DNA of 64,000 nt from Parapedobacter deserti (GCF_042646065.1 NZ_JBHRTA010000062.1:124001-188000), one strand, 5' to 3'. Positions 24,701-33,634 are shown, numbered from the stretch's first letter. Notes: generated by a model not told the origin, from the sequence alone. Made by a program: numbers and translations.

Positions 24701-25053
24701 GCCAGTAAAGTGTCAATTCGGCTGCTTTTCCATGGATTGTAAACCTGGCTTTCGCATAGCGCACTTACGCCTTGCTCGTACCATCCGATGTGGGCATCCG
24801 GAAAGGTTGTTCATTCAACAGCAGTTTGACAGTTGCGCGCACACGGTAGCTGCTATCCGGCTCATAGTAGCGCAAGTACCGGATATCAATTGAGTTCAGC
24901 GGTGCAGCGTTACCTGTCGCCATGTGCTCCAGCTTGGCCTGCCGCAATGCCAGCAGGCTGTCCCGGTAGGTTTGCGCGCCCGGTAGCCACCAGCACTACA
25001 CAGCATACCGCATAGAGAAACCCTTTCAGGCATAAATCGCTCGTCCGTCTCAT
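24700..25053 (-). pseudogene. Broken 5' part of a DUF1684-family gene
   Basis: ATG at 25051-25053 opens a signal peptide (MRRTSDLCLKGFLYAVCC). The frame then slips by one base near 24976 to continue as QTYRDSLLALRQAKLEH and IDIRYLRYYEPDSSYRVRA, with the DUF1684-like NEQPFRMPTSDGTSKA. An in-frame TAA at 24765-24767 interrupts it, after which YAKARFTIHGKAAELTLYW still matches the family. It then runs into receptor sequence. Two lesions plus a truncation mean no product. DUF1684 function is unknown. Confidence 0.7.
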
Positions 25054-25072
25054 GTAGCCAACCTTGGTTTCA

Positions 25073-25080
25073 CAAAGATA
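25073..25080 (-). promoter_or_regulatory. Surviving -7 box of the DUF1684 remnant
   Basis: TATCTTTG on the minus strand, 19 bases before the old ATG, fits TAnnTTTG. A -33 element is not evident. The promoter appears intact although its gene is broken. Confidence 0.5.
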
Positions 25081-25128
25081 GCTTTTTTAAGTTCTTGAAC
25101 ACGGAGGTTCGCGAAGCTAGGTACAAAA

Positions 25129-25704
25129 TCAGCCGACGCGTTTCAATATCCTGTGGGCGGCTTCAGAAGCAACCAGCAAACCCGCAGCCATCATAATCAC
25201 GTCTTTCAACACCAGTCGACCGGCACCCGATAGGTAAGGAAACCCATGATGTGGGGTCGGAAAGTCACCCCCCAGATCAGGTACGTATACCTCCGGGGTC
25301 GTTATCAAAAACGTAAGGGTCACGATCGACATTCCGAAGGTAAGCAACCCACCGATCACCCCCAGTTCGGCCCACCAAATTCCCGCCAGGGTCAGCGCCC
25401 CAATGATCAGGATAACCGTTCCCAAGCCGAAGGAAAACCCATAGGTATTATTAGCCTGATGCCATTCGATGTTTTTCGTTACGGTTTTCCCTTCCGGGTT
25501 CTTGTATTGCTGATACTCCGGAGCGTCTTTCGTATAGAAGAAACTCATCAACGGGCTATTTGCCACAAAGGGAACGATACCATCTGCCTCGTACTGAAAG
25601 GCCTTCAAGCCGCCAATCCATGCCATGACTATGAAAATGGCAATTCGCATGAAATTAACAAAAGCCGTCTGGCTCGTCACCAGAAAAACCGAAAGCTGCT
25701 TCAT
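25129..25704 (-). CDS. DUF417-family membrane protein (YkgB/RclC-like)
   Basis: An inner-membrane protein of 191 residues with about four hydrophobic segments (near 15-35, 90-112, 115-140 and 165-182). ATG 25704 (MKQLSVFLV) is used; the GTG one codon earlier is less likely. The motif IVMAWIGGLKAFQYEADGIVPFVANSP (residues 22-48) is the hallmark of DUF417. PYLSGAGRLVLKDVIMMAAG is the second. The E. coli member RclC protects against reactive chlorine. An AraC-type regulator lies 83 bases upstream on the same strand, as a rough parallel to rclR/rclC. Confidence 0.85.
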   Translation of the reverse strand: MKQLSVFLVTSQTAFVNFMRIAIFIVMAWIGGLKAFQYEADGIVPFVANSPLMSFFYTKDAPEYQQYKNPEGKTVTKNIEWHQANNTYGFSFGLGTVILIIGALTLAGIWWAELGVIGGLLTFGMSIVTLTFLITTPEVYVPDLGGDFPTPHHGFPYLSGAGRLVLKDVIMMAAGLLVASEAAHRILKRVG

Positions 25705-25764
25705 CACGTTATGCTATATTTTTTGAAAAAACGAAGATACACGTGTTTAGCAACCCAGGAAATG

Positions 25765-25782
25765 GACAAATCCGGATTTGTC
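25765..25782. promoter_or_regulatory. Perfect 18-base palindrome before the DUF417 gene
   Basis: GACAAATCCGGATTTGTC is fully self-complementary and lies between the stop of the AraC-type gene and the start of the DUF417 gene, 61 bases before the latter. There is no loop or T run, so a protein-binding site is more likely than a terminator. Confidence 0.55.
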
Positions 25783-25787
25783 ATGAA

Positions 25788-26609
25788 CTATTTCGACGCC
25801 ACGATTGAAATGCCGACTTGCGCCCGGAACTCCGACGGCGAGACACCGACATTCTTTTTGAAATACCGGCTGAAATAATGTTCATCGTCGAAATTCAGCC
25901 TTAGGGCAACTTCCTTTACGGACAGGTACGTGAGGTGCAACAACTTTTTCGATTCCAAAATCACGCGCTCTTGAATCAGTGCGGAGGGCAACTTACCCAG
26001 TTGCTTTTTAATTTTCTTACTAAACGTATCCGCATTCAGATTCAAGCGTTCGGCATAGAAATTCACCGCTTTTTCTTCGGCAAAATGCGTTTCCAATAAC
26101 TCCTGAAATAAAGATCCTTCGTGCTGTTGAACGTGGTTGTCTAGCGATGTCAAGTCGCCATGCTGCTTTTTGGCTTTACTCGATAAGGCCAAAATGAGTT
26201 GCAGGTACGATTTGATTACGGAATCTGAAAAATGCGAATGATCATCCAATTCCCTTTTCATTTCCTGCACAATCTGTTCAATTTTCGGATAGGTGTCTTT
26301 ACCAAGGGTTACAAAGGGTTGAAGATAGATATTGTTGAACAGGAGCCCATTACAGGCCACTTCCGCTTTATGGTATTCGATGCAATAAAAATCACCGTGA
26401 AATAAAATACGCAATATCGGTGCCTGGAGCGGGTTTTTCCATTCCACATGTTGATAGGGGCTTAAGAACAAAAGCGAATAGGGCTCGGTTTCGTAAGCGG
26501 TGAAATCAACGGCGAGCGCCGCCGGATCAGGCAATAGCATAATCTGATACAGCGGACTGGCTTCTTGATTCAGGTACGTTCGCGGACTGTATGAATCGAT
26601 GTTAATCAT
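25788..26609 (-). CDS. AraC-family transcriptional regulator
   Basis: A 273-residue regulator starting at ATG 26609 (MINIDSYSPRTYL). The N-terminal 165 residues form a cupin-like effector domain (LLFLSPYQHVEW, ILRILFHGDFYCIEYH). The C-terminal double HTH reads FYAERLNLNADTFSKKIKKQLGK and LRLNFDDEHYFSRYFKKNVGVSPSEFR. It probably controls the DUF417 gene behind it, through the palindrome at 25765-25782 or a site nearby. The effector is unknown. Confidence 0.9.
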   Translation of the reverse strand: MINIDSYSPRTYLNQEASPLYQIMLLPDPAALAVDFTAYETEPYSLLFLSPYQHVEWKNPLQAPILRILFHGDFYCIEYHKAEVACNGLLFNNIYLQPFVTLGKDTYPKIEQIVQEMKRELDDHSHFSDSVIKSYLQLILALSSKAKKQHGDLTSLDNHVQQHEGSLFQELLETHFAEEKAVNFYAERLNLNADTFSKKIKKQLGKLPSALIQERVILESKKLLHLTYLSVKEVALRLNFDDEHYFSRYFKKNVGVSPSEFRAQVGISIVASK

Positions 26610-26769
26610 CAAAAAAGGCAGTTGATATCAGCAATCTTAAAACGGATTCTACCGCATTAAGTTGTTTCTCATTTTGTGGGTGAACAATCAAAGTCAAAAA
26701 TTATAAAATATTCAGCACCCGTCGCGCTAGCAATAGAGACCTTCTATAAAAGGTAACAAATAACGAAGC

Positions 26770-28254
26770 TTAAAAGCGCTTATCGCTAGACATTCCCCTC
26801 AAAGAAGTAGCCAACAGCATCAGCCACGTGAGCGCACCATTATAGATAATCAACTCAAAGCCCACGGCATACCCCGTATAAGGTACGATGAGGTAGTTGT
26901 TAATGACATAGCACAACATGGGCGACAATACGCAGATATATGGCACCAATTTATCGGCCACCTGCCGCTTAGTGAGGATGCCGAAGGCAAAGAGTCCCAA
27001 TAACGGACCGTACGTGTAACTGGCCGCCGTAAAAATGGCGTTAACCACAGAGTCGTCGTTGATGACCCTAAACACCAGGATGACCATCATCATAAGCAGT
27101 GAAAACGCGAAATGCACCCGATTACGGGTTCTCACCAACGTGCGGTCGTTGGGGTCGGCCTTTTTATTAAAATTAAGGAAATCCACGCAAAACGACGTGG
27201 TCAGTGCGGTTAACGCGGAGTCCGTGGTAGCAAATGTCGCCGCGGTCAAGCCCATCATAAAGATCATTCCGGGCAAAATTGCCAGGTGATGGAGCGCGAT
27301 TTCTGGGTATAAATAATCCGTTGTAGGCAGACTGGCTATATCGATCCCGTTCCGGCTAGCGTAAATATACAATAACGCACCTACCGATAGGAAAAACAGG
27401 TTAATGACCACAAAAATCCCTGTAAATGTGAGCATATTCTTTTGGGCCTCACCGATGGTCTTCATGCTCAGATTTTTCTGCATCAAATCCTGATCCAGGC
27501 CTGTCATTGCCACGGTCACAAATATACCCCCGAGGAAATGCTTCCAAAAATGAATCCGATCGCCAAGCAGGTCTCCCCAAAAGAACATCTTGGAGTAGCT
27601 GCTCTCCTTCACCGTTTCAATCGTTTCCATGAGTCCTAACCCCAAGCTATTGGCCATAAAATAAATAGACAGCACAACCGCCAATACCAAAAAGAAGGTC
27701 TGCATCATATCGGTAATGATAATGGTCTTCAGCCCACCTTTATTGGTGTACAGCCAGATGAGCAGCAGGCATAAAGCGATGGTGACCGCAAAGGGTATGT
27801 TCCAGGTATCGAAGATAAACCATTGCAAAATGATCGCTACCAGATACAGTCGGAAAGCCGAACCTATCGTACGTGACACCAGAAAAATCATAGCGCCAGT
27901 CTTGTAGCTCCGATGTCCCAAGCGTTCCTCGAGGTAGGTATAGATGGACGTCAGGTTCATCCGGTAGTACAAGGGCAATAACACGTAAGCGATGATGATA
28001 AAGCCAACGGCATTGCCCAGAATAAACTGAAAATAGCCAAAATCGCTATTACCCACTGCCCCCGGCACGGAAATGAACGTAACGCCAGATAACGCTGTGC
28101 CGATCATACCGAAGGCTACCATGTACCATTTGGCATTTCGGTTGGCCACAAAAAATGTAGCGTTGTCTGCCGATTTACGGGACGTAAAATAGGCTACGCC
28201 CAGTAACAAAACAAAATAAATGATCAGAAATAGCAGAAGGACGGTAGGTGTCAT
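26770..28254 (-). CDS. Sodium:solute symporter (SSS family), probable amino-sugar importer
   Basis: An inner-membrane transporter of 494 residues with about 13 hydrophobic helices. The SSS features are the GTALSGVTFISVPGAVG core (residues 51-67) and GLTAATFATTDSALTALTTSF (about residues 336-356). It is 10 bases after murQ and ends the long minus-strand locus. In Tannerella a MurNAc transporter, kinase and etherase are clustered, so uptake of MurNAc or a MurNAc sugar is the inference. Sequence alone does not separate it from sialic-acid or hexose symporters. Confidence 0.88.
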   Translation of the reverse strand: MTPTVLLLFLIIYFVLLLGVAYFTSRKSADNATFFVANRNAKWYMVAFGMIGTALSGVTFISVPGAVGNSDFGYFQFILGNAVGFIIIAYVLLPLYYRMNLTSIYTYLEERLGHRSYKTGAMIFLVSRTIGSAFRLYLVAIILQWFIFDTWNIPFAVTIALCLLLIWLYTNKGGLKTIIITDMMQTFFLVLAVVLSIYFMANSLGLGLMETIETVKESSYSKMFFWGDLLGDRIHFWKHFLGGIFVTVAMTGLDQDLMQKNLSMKTIGEAQKNMLTFTGIFVVINLFFLSVGALLYIYASRNGIDIASLPTTDYLYPEIALHHLAILPGMIFMMGLTAATFATTDSALTALTTSFCVDFLNFNKKADPNDRTLVRTRNRVHFAFSLLMMMVILVFRVINDDSVVNAIFTAASYTYGPLLGLFAFGILTKRQVADKLVPYICVLSPMLCYVINNYLIVPYTGYAVGFELIIYNGALTWLMLLATSLRGMSSDKRF

Positions 28255-28264
28255 GCAGTCTAAA

Positions 28265-29080
28265 TTAATGATCTGCTACACGCGAATGTTCGATAGCTTT
28301 ACGTACACTGCCATACTTTTCCAGCAGATCCGATGCAGCTTGAGCATCAATACCGGTTTCATCCATGATGATCCGGATCCCGCGGCTGAACAGCTTATTG
28401 TTCGTCAATTGCATATCCACCATTTTATTTCCCTTCACGCGCCCCAGCTGAATCATCACCGTCGTGCTGATCATATTGAGCACCAGTTTTTGTGCGGTAC
28501 CTGCTTTCATGCGGGTGGATCCTGTAACAAACTCCGGCCCCACAATCACCTCAATAGGATACTTGGATTCGGCAGCGATCGCCGAATTGGCGTTGCATAC
28601 GATGCAGCCTGTCACCAACCCAGCAGCATTGGCGGCCTTGAGCCCGCCCTTCACATACGGCGTGCCTCCAGATGCAGCAATCCCCACCACCACATCCTTG
28701 TTGTTGATACCATACTCCTGCAAATCAATCCACGCTTGCTCCTCGTCGTCTTCGGCAAACTCCACAGCTTTACGGATAGCCGTATCGCCGCCGGCGATGA
28801 TCCCAATAATCCAGTCATAGGGCACGCCAAAAGTTGGCGGGCACTCCGAAGCATCCAGAATCCCAAGCCGGCCGCTGGTGCCGGCACCGATATAGAATAG
28901 CCGGCCGCCTTCCTTCATCGATGCGACCGTTGCCTCGATCAACCGCTCCATCTGCGGGATAGCTTGGCGTACCGCCGCCGCAACCGTCTGGTCCTCATTA
29001 TTGACGTTCACTAATATCTCGCCGACAGACATCTTGTCCAAATCCTGATAATTCGACTCTTTCTCCGTGGTGTTTGTCAT
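28265..29080 (-). CDS. murQ: N-acetylmuramic acid 6-phosphate etherase
   Basis: MurQ removes the D-lactyl ether of MurNAc-6-phosphate, giving GlcNAc-6-phosphate in the cytoplasm. I use ATG 29080 (MTNTTEKESNYQDLDK); the longer frame adds 19 unlikely residues. The protein has 271 residues. SIS-fold motifs: YIGAGTSGRLGILDASECPPTFG (about residues 63-85), with the catalytic Glu in SECPP, and AGGDTAIRKAVEFAEDDEE with the second Glu. TGSTRMKAGTAQKLVLNMIST is also conserved. It marks the locus as MurNAc-directed. It links to the symporter gene 10 bases on. Confidence 0.96.
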   Translation of the reverse strand: MTNTTEKESNYQDLDKMSVGEILVNVNNEDQTVAAAVRQAIPQMERLIEATVASMKEGGRLFYIGAGTSGRLGILDASECPPTFGVPYDWIIGIIAGGDTAIRKAVEFAEDDEEQAWIDLQEYGINNKDVVVGIAASGGTPYVKGGLKAANAAGLVTGCIVCNANSAIAAESKYPIEVIVGPEFVTGSTRMKAGTAQKLVLNMISTTVMIQLGRVKGNKMVDMQLTNNKLFSRGIRIIMDETGIDAQAASDLLEKYGSVRKAIEHSRVADH

Positions 29081-29180
29081 CTCACTCTTGTTGTTGTATT
29101 TAACCTGATGTTGCTGGTGTTTGGCATTCGTTACCATTCACCTAAAAATGTCGTTAAAGTAAAGAAAAAACGGTTAGAAA

Positions 29181-29882
29181 TTAGTGAATTAATTTGTCTA
29201 TCCGTTCAAACGTATATCCTCTTGCTGTCAGTTCCTTTATCAACGCTGGCAGCCGATGGTAAAACTTGTCAATCCGCCTGGGGTCGGTACCTAAATGGAT
29301 CAGTACGATGAAACCATTCAGTCCATTCGGTCGCTGCTTTTCATATGTAAGCAATTGATTGTACAACGTTTCCGAGTCAACATACCGCTCACCCATTTCG
29401 GGATAAGTATAATCCGCTGCTGTCCGAAGCCCCGGTGTAAAATTAACCAGCCTCATCTTCCGCTGTTCCGTCCAATCGACGATTCGACGGTTATACCACT
29501 CATAGGGTGGTATGAAATAACGCACAGCCGTTGTATCAACTCCCCATTGTGCCAACGCATCGTAATTCGCCCGCAGATCGGCATCAAAGGTTGCCTCACT
29601 GATGAGCAGGCTATCACGCTTCTCCCAATCGCAGTAAAGCAGGTGCTGATCTGAATGCGGGCCCAAGTAATGGCCCTCAGACACCATACGAGTGATGGCT
29701 TTCGTGTTGGCACTGCCGCGCAGGTAATTTCCCGTCATGAAAAAAGATCCTTTGATACCATAATCGCCCAAGGCGTCCAGAATAAATGAAGCTCCGTCTC
29801 CATACTCATCAGCCGTAAACACCAATGCGATTTTCCGCTGCGCAGTATCACCTCTGATGATACAGCCATGGGTATCGCGCAT
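29181..29882 (-). CDS. Polysaccharide deacetylase (NodB fold)
   Basis: A 233-residue carbohydrate esterase starting at ATG 29882, which overlaps the stop of the preceding gene by one base (TAATG). Motifs: FTADEYGDG (about residues 22-30, in place of the usual TFDD), the zinc motif HSDQH (about residue 75), FIPPYEW and LIHLGTD. The zinc-binding His pair is intact. With this start there is no signal peptide, so it may be cytoplasmic or rely on a start I cannot see. Coupled translation suggests it works on a product of the upstream GH9 fusion protein, perhaps removing N-acetyl groups from hexosamines. Confidence 0.83.
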   Translation of the reverse strand: MRDTHGCIIRGDTAQRKIALVFTADEYGDGASFILDALGDYGIKGSFFMTGNYLRGSANTKAITRMVSEGHYLGPHSDQHLLYCDWEKRDSLLISEATFDADLRANYDALAQWGVDTTAVRYFIPPYEWYNRRIVDWTEQRKMRLVNFTPGLRTAADYTYPEMGERYVDSETLYNQLLTYEKQRPNGLNGFIVLIHLGTDPRRIDKFYHRLPALIKELTARGYTFERIDKLIH

Positions 29883-32800
29883 TACTTTTTTGGCCCAGCC
29901 CCCTCCCTGGACTCCCACTCTTTAGCCGCCAACAGATAAATTAGGGACGCCGTCCCGTCCATCGTGGGCTCATTCGTACTGTAGTCTCCGTAATCGTCAT
30001 GATAGACCGCCAGATCCGACTGGAACGGTGCATGAGCATCCGGCTTGGTCAGCTGGATACCGATCAGGCCATTAAATATATCGCCATATACCGGCCCGTC
30101 CACTAATCCGCCATCTATGGGGAAACTACCCAAACGGGTAAAGGCGGAATGCGGATCAGAGGGTGTATCGCCCCACTCCGGCAGTCCGTAGACCATGCTG
30201 GTCCCCCACGGATTGCAGCCGAACAGCCAATCGAAGTTAGCCTGCTCCAATTGGGCGTACCTATTGTCCCCTGTTAGCTCTCGATACCATAAGCATTGAA
30301 TAGCGAACGCTGTGGTGAGGTTATTGGAGCACCAAATAAAGGGCACTCCACGGAGAAACGCATTCCGCTCCGCCCTATCGCATACCTGTTCAATCCCGTT
30401 CCGGTAATAGCCGATAATTTCGTTTCGGTCCTCTCCTTCCAGCAACTTGGCCAATTCGTAGTGCCCCAGGTTGATAAAAGGATACCATTGATAGTGCGCT
30501 GCCGTGTCGGCCGCCATCCACGGTGTTACCTTCTCCTGCCGGGCATAATCCAATGCTTCTTTGGCATATTGCTCCGCACCGGTCGCCGCCCATTGCGTAG
30601 CCGCCGCCAGTGCCATATCATCCACCCAGTTATCCTCCGCATAGATATAAGGCGATTTTACCGAGGCAGTTTGCGTCACACCAGGCTTCAATTTTGCAAA
30701 GCGATATGCGGTATTCGCCTTCTCCCTCAACCAATTTGCATATAACGTATCTACATCGGCAAAAAGAGCACTTCCCAGGTTGAACGCGCTGGTAAACTTA
30801 GCTGCCGTTGAACTGGTCCCGGTCGTGTTATTCATAAATTTACCCCGTTGCTGTGGCTCTCCGCTCACGAAATACACAGGGCGCTCGAAGCCCCTGCCAT
30901 AAAAGTCATCCTCGCCGGGCATACGCATTCCCGCGTGATCGCGGTCATCAGCGATCTGGTTGAACAGCAAATGCGGTTCCGGATGCATCTTCAGGAGCCA
31001 GTCGAGTCCCCATTTGGCCTCATCCAGCACGTCTGCGATTCCGTTTGGCCCATCCAGGCCGTTTGCCTGCTTGCTGTCACCAAACACATCGGGGAAATCA
31101 CGATACGCTGCTAAGAGGTGGTAGGTCGCATTGGCCGATGTGGTCGAATACTGCAGATAATCGGAGGCGTCGTGCCAACCGCCACCGACGTCTATGCGCG
31201 TGCTATCCGGCAGTCCCGCTTTGCCGGCATACAACGTAAAACCGTCATGCGTATGGCAGCTGTCTTGCAAAAAAGGGTTGAATAACGTTCGCTGTTGGCG
31301 CATGTAGCGCAATACGAAATCCGCAGCACCCTGATAAACGTCATCAGCTATGCGGAACTGCGGCGACCGTGCGCCGTCTACTTCCAGGTAATACCGGCCA
31401 GTATCCGTATACGCCGAAAAATCCAGCCGGTAGGACGACCGGAAAGGGCCATAAGCACCAAAGTTTTTGCCTGCTCTGCCCGAAAACGCCGGTTCGCCGG
31501 TGTCAGCCGCAACCAGCGAGAACCGGGAAACCCGCTTTGTCCCTTTGCCGCCCATCACGGCTACCTTCACCCCTTGCGGTGTATACCCCAACTGGTTAAT
31601 ACGTATCCATGCTCGCGTTTCTTCAAGTCCGTATTCCAGGCACGCCACCTTTCCGTCCATTGTGCTCACGACCAGTCGCTGCCGTCTAAGGGGCAGCATC
31701 GGGTTTACCATCCCATTGGACACCTTATATTGCCAAGCGACCTCTCCTCTTTCGGCATTTACGCCGCTTACCAAACCCGAATGACTGGGCACGAAGACGA
31801 GTCCATCAACCGCAGCGATGGCCGAAGGCGTCAATTCATAGGGAAGCTGCAACGCTGACTCCCAATCAATCTGCATGCTGTCTGCCGTGGTCGACACGCC
31901 CAGCACCTGTCCATCCATTGTCTTCACGTAAACCAAGCGGCCGTTTTCAGACAATCCCATCGACTCGCGCACCCGTATGCTATCCATTTTCTTCCGCCAG
32001 ATTTCGGTGCCACTGTTAGCATCCAATGCCGTCATGTATCGGTCAGGCGCCACGATGAACACCCGGCCATTCGCCCCCACGGGGTAGCACGCGGCAGGCG
32101 AAAGCATCCGGTTAGATGCGCCGTTGGACCATTCCCATTTCAGGTGGCCATTGGCCGGATCGAGTGCATAGAAGCCATTGTCCCATGAACCGAAGTATAA
32201 AATGTTTTTGTACAGCAGGGGCTTGCCAGAAACGTAGCCTTCAACCGAGTCAAAAGACCACCGCAATCTGCCTGACCTTACATCCAGTGCCCTGAACCGG
32301 CCATCCGAGGCACCTATATAAGCAACTCCCCTATGAACCAAGGGCGAGCCCAACACGGCCTTATTGGCTTCATGCTTCCACAGCAACTCGCCCGTCCCGG
32401 CATGCAGGCAATAAATGAAATGGTCAGACGAACCGACTATCACGTAATTTTTCCAGACAGCCGGGGTAGAATACACCTTTCCGCCGGTCTGGAAACTCCA
32501 TACCTGCCGTCCGGTACCCGCATCCAGCGCGTATATCTGCCCCTTCGTATTGGCGGTGATGACCAGCTGCTTATAGGCAGCCAAGCCTGCTCCGATATCG
32601 CTTTCATCCTGAAATGACCAGACTTCCCGCACGCCCGCATGGCGTGTATTCACCGAATAGTCAGGGCGAGGATAAAGTTTGCGCTCTTTGGTGAAGTCAT
32701 GATTACGCAAAGGCACTACAGCCCAGGGGTCCCGTGTCATCACCCCCGGATTACGCTCTTGGTATACCGCTTTGCCGTCTGCAATGGTCACGATGTTGTA

Positions 32801-33556
32801 TCCGCCCACGGTGTCTTTAGCGCGCAGGTTGGAGCGCCCCATGATACTGGGTATACCCTCGAAATCATATACCTTATTCTGGTGGCCATGGCCGCAGAAA
32901 AAGAGCTGCACGTTGCGTTGTTTCACGCGGTCAAGCGCTTCGAACCAATTGTTCAACGAAGAATCCTGCGGATAGTGGTTCACATAGATCAGGGGCATGT
33001 CCTGATCGGGATGAGCTGCGAACAGCGAGTCCATCCATACCAGGTTTTCACGGGGTATCTGCCCCGGGCTCATCCGCATATTCGGCCCCGAGTTGGTGCC
33101 CACGAAAATATAGCCCTTATGCACAAAGGCAAACGTTTCGCCACCGAACACCCTGCGGAAACTGTTGCCGCCGCTTTCCGACCAGTTGGTATCGTGATTG
33201 CCGGGGATCACATACCACGGCAAGCGGAGGCTGTCCAGTATCTGTTTAGCCAACGTCAGCTCTTCGTCCGAGCCGAACTCGGTGACATCGCCGGATAAGA
33301 TCACGAAGTCAAGCTCCGGATTGCTGTTGATGTCTGCAACGGTACGCCTCAGGTCATCAGCGCCGGTGGCGCCGCCAACATGGGTGTCGGTTACATGAGC
33401 GAATTGAATGGGTTGGGCGTGCGTCCATGTTACATGAAGCAACATGGCCAATGAAAGCCCGAGTATTTTACACTTTCTTGATACCAGCCATTCGCCGGAC
33501 CCAAACTTAAACGACAATTTTACAACTACAACTATAAGCAGACGTGCCAACTCCAT
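29882..33556 (-). CDS. Three-part fusion: metallophosphoesterase, PQQ-type beta-propeller, GH9 glycosidase
   Basis: A 1224-residue exported protein. ATG 33556 (MELARLL) is used; the TTG at 33571 touches a hairpin. After the signal (cleavage near THAQ, about residue 48), residues 55-300 are a calcineurin-like phosphoesterase with all metal motifs: DTHVGG, SGDVTE, PGNHDT, VNHYP and GHGHQ. Residues 310-640 hold repeated PQQ-type blades (IYALDAGTGRQVWSFQTGGK, FYALDPANGHLKWEW). From about 650 comes the Ig-like domain of GH9 (IRINQLGYTPQGVKVAV), then GH9 itself with GGWHDASDY (about 793) and the acid in YSTNEPTMDG (about 1197). It would trim a phosphate-bearing hexosamine glycan or its debris; the real substrate is unknown. 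Confidence 0.9.
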   Translation of the reverse strand: MELARLLIVVVVKLSFKFGSGEWLVSRKCKILGLSLAMLLHVTWTHAQPIQFAHVTDTHVGGATGADDLRRTVADINSNPELDFVILSGDVTEFGSDEELTLAKQILDSLRLPWYVIPGNHDTNWSESGGNSFRRVFGGETFAFVHKGYIFVGTNSGPNMRMSPGQIPRENLVWMDSLFAAHPDQDMPLIYVNHYPQDSSLNNWFEALDRVKQRNVQLFFCGHGHQNKVYDFEGIPSIMGRSNLRAKDTVGGYNIVTIADGKAVYQERNPGVMTRDPWAVVPLRNHDFTKERKLYPRPDYSVNTRHAGVREVWSFQDESDIGAGLAAYKQLVITANTKGQIYALDAGTGRQVWSFQTGGKVYSTPAVWKNYVIVGSSDHFIYCLHAGTGELLWKHEANKAVLGSPLVHRGVAYIGASDGRFRALDVRSGRLRWSFDSVEGYVSGKPLLYKNILYFGSWDNGFYALDPANGHLKWEWSNGASNRMLSPAACYPVGANGRVFIVAPDRYMTALDANSGTEIWRKKMDSIRVRESMGLSENGRLVYVKTMDGQVLGVSTTADSMQIDWESALQLPYELTPSAIAAVDGLVFVPSHSGLVSGVNAERGEVAWQYKVSNGMVNPMLPLRRQRLVVSTMDGKVACLEYGLEETRAWIRINQLGYTPQGVKVAVMGGKGTKRVSRFSLVAADTGEPAFSGRAGKNFGAYGPFRSSYRLDFSAYTDTGRYYLEVDGARSPQFRIADDVYQGAADFVLRYMRQQRTLFNPFLQDSCHTHDGFTLYAGKAGLPDSTRIDVGGGWHDASDYLQYSTTSANATYHLLAAYRDFPDVFGDSKQANGLDGPNGIADVLDEAKWGLDWLLKMHPEPHLLFNQIADDRDHAGMRMPGEDDFYGRGFERPVYFVSGEPQQRGKFMNNTTGTSSTAAKFTSAFNLGSALFADVDTLYANWLREKANTAYRFAKLKPGVTQTASVKSPYIYAEDNWVDDMALAAATQWAATGAEQYAKEALDYARQEKVTPWMAADTAAHYQWYPFINLGHYELAKLLEGEDRNEIIGYYRNGIEQVCDRAERNAFLRGVPFIWCSNNLTTAFAIQCLWYRELTGDNRYAQLEQANFDWLFGCNPWGTSMVYGLPEWGDTPSDPHSAFTRLGSFPIDGGLVDGPVYGDIFNGLIGIQLTKPDAHAPFQSDLAVYHDDYGDYSTNEPTMDGTASLIYLLAAKEWESREGAGPKK

Positions 33557-33571
33557 TTTTTGTTTTTTCAA

Positions 33572-33598
33572 AAAGGCCGCACAAACCTGCCGGCCTTT
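33572..33598 (-). terminator. Intercistronic hairpin between susD-like and GH9 fusion genes
   Basis: AAAGGCCG pairs exactly with CGGCCTTT around an 11-base loop, followed on the minus strand by TTGAAAAAAC. It sits 37 bases past the susD-like stop. It may attenuate read-through or protect the 3' end of the highly expressed SusC/D message. It is a partial, not a strong, terminator. Confidence 0.5.
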
Positions 33599-33634
33599 AA
33601 AGAATCATTTACCCTTCTATTTTAATCAATGATA

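Noticed and set aside
32639..33298. Plus-strand frame of 219 codons
   Set aside because: Antisense to the phosphoesterase domain with all its metal motifs; no start context or promoter box.
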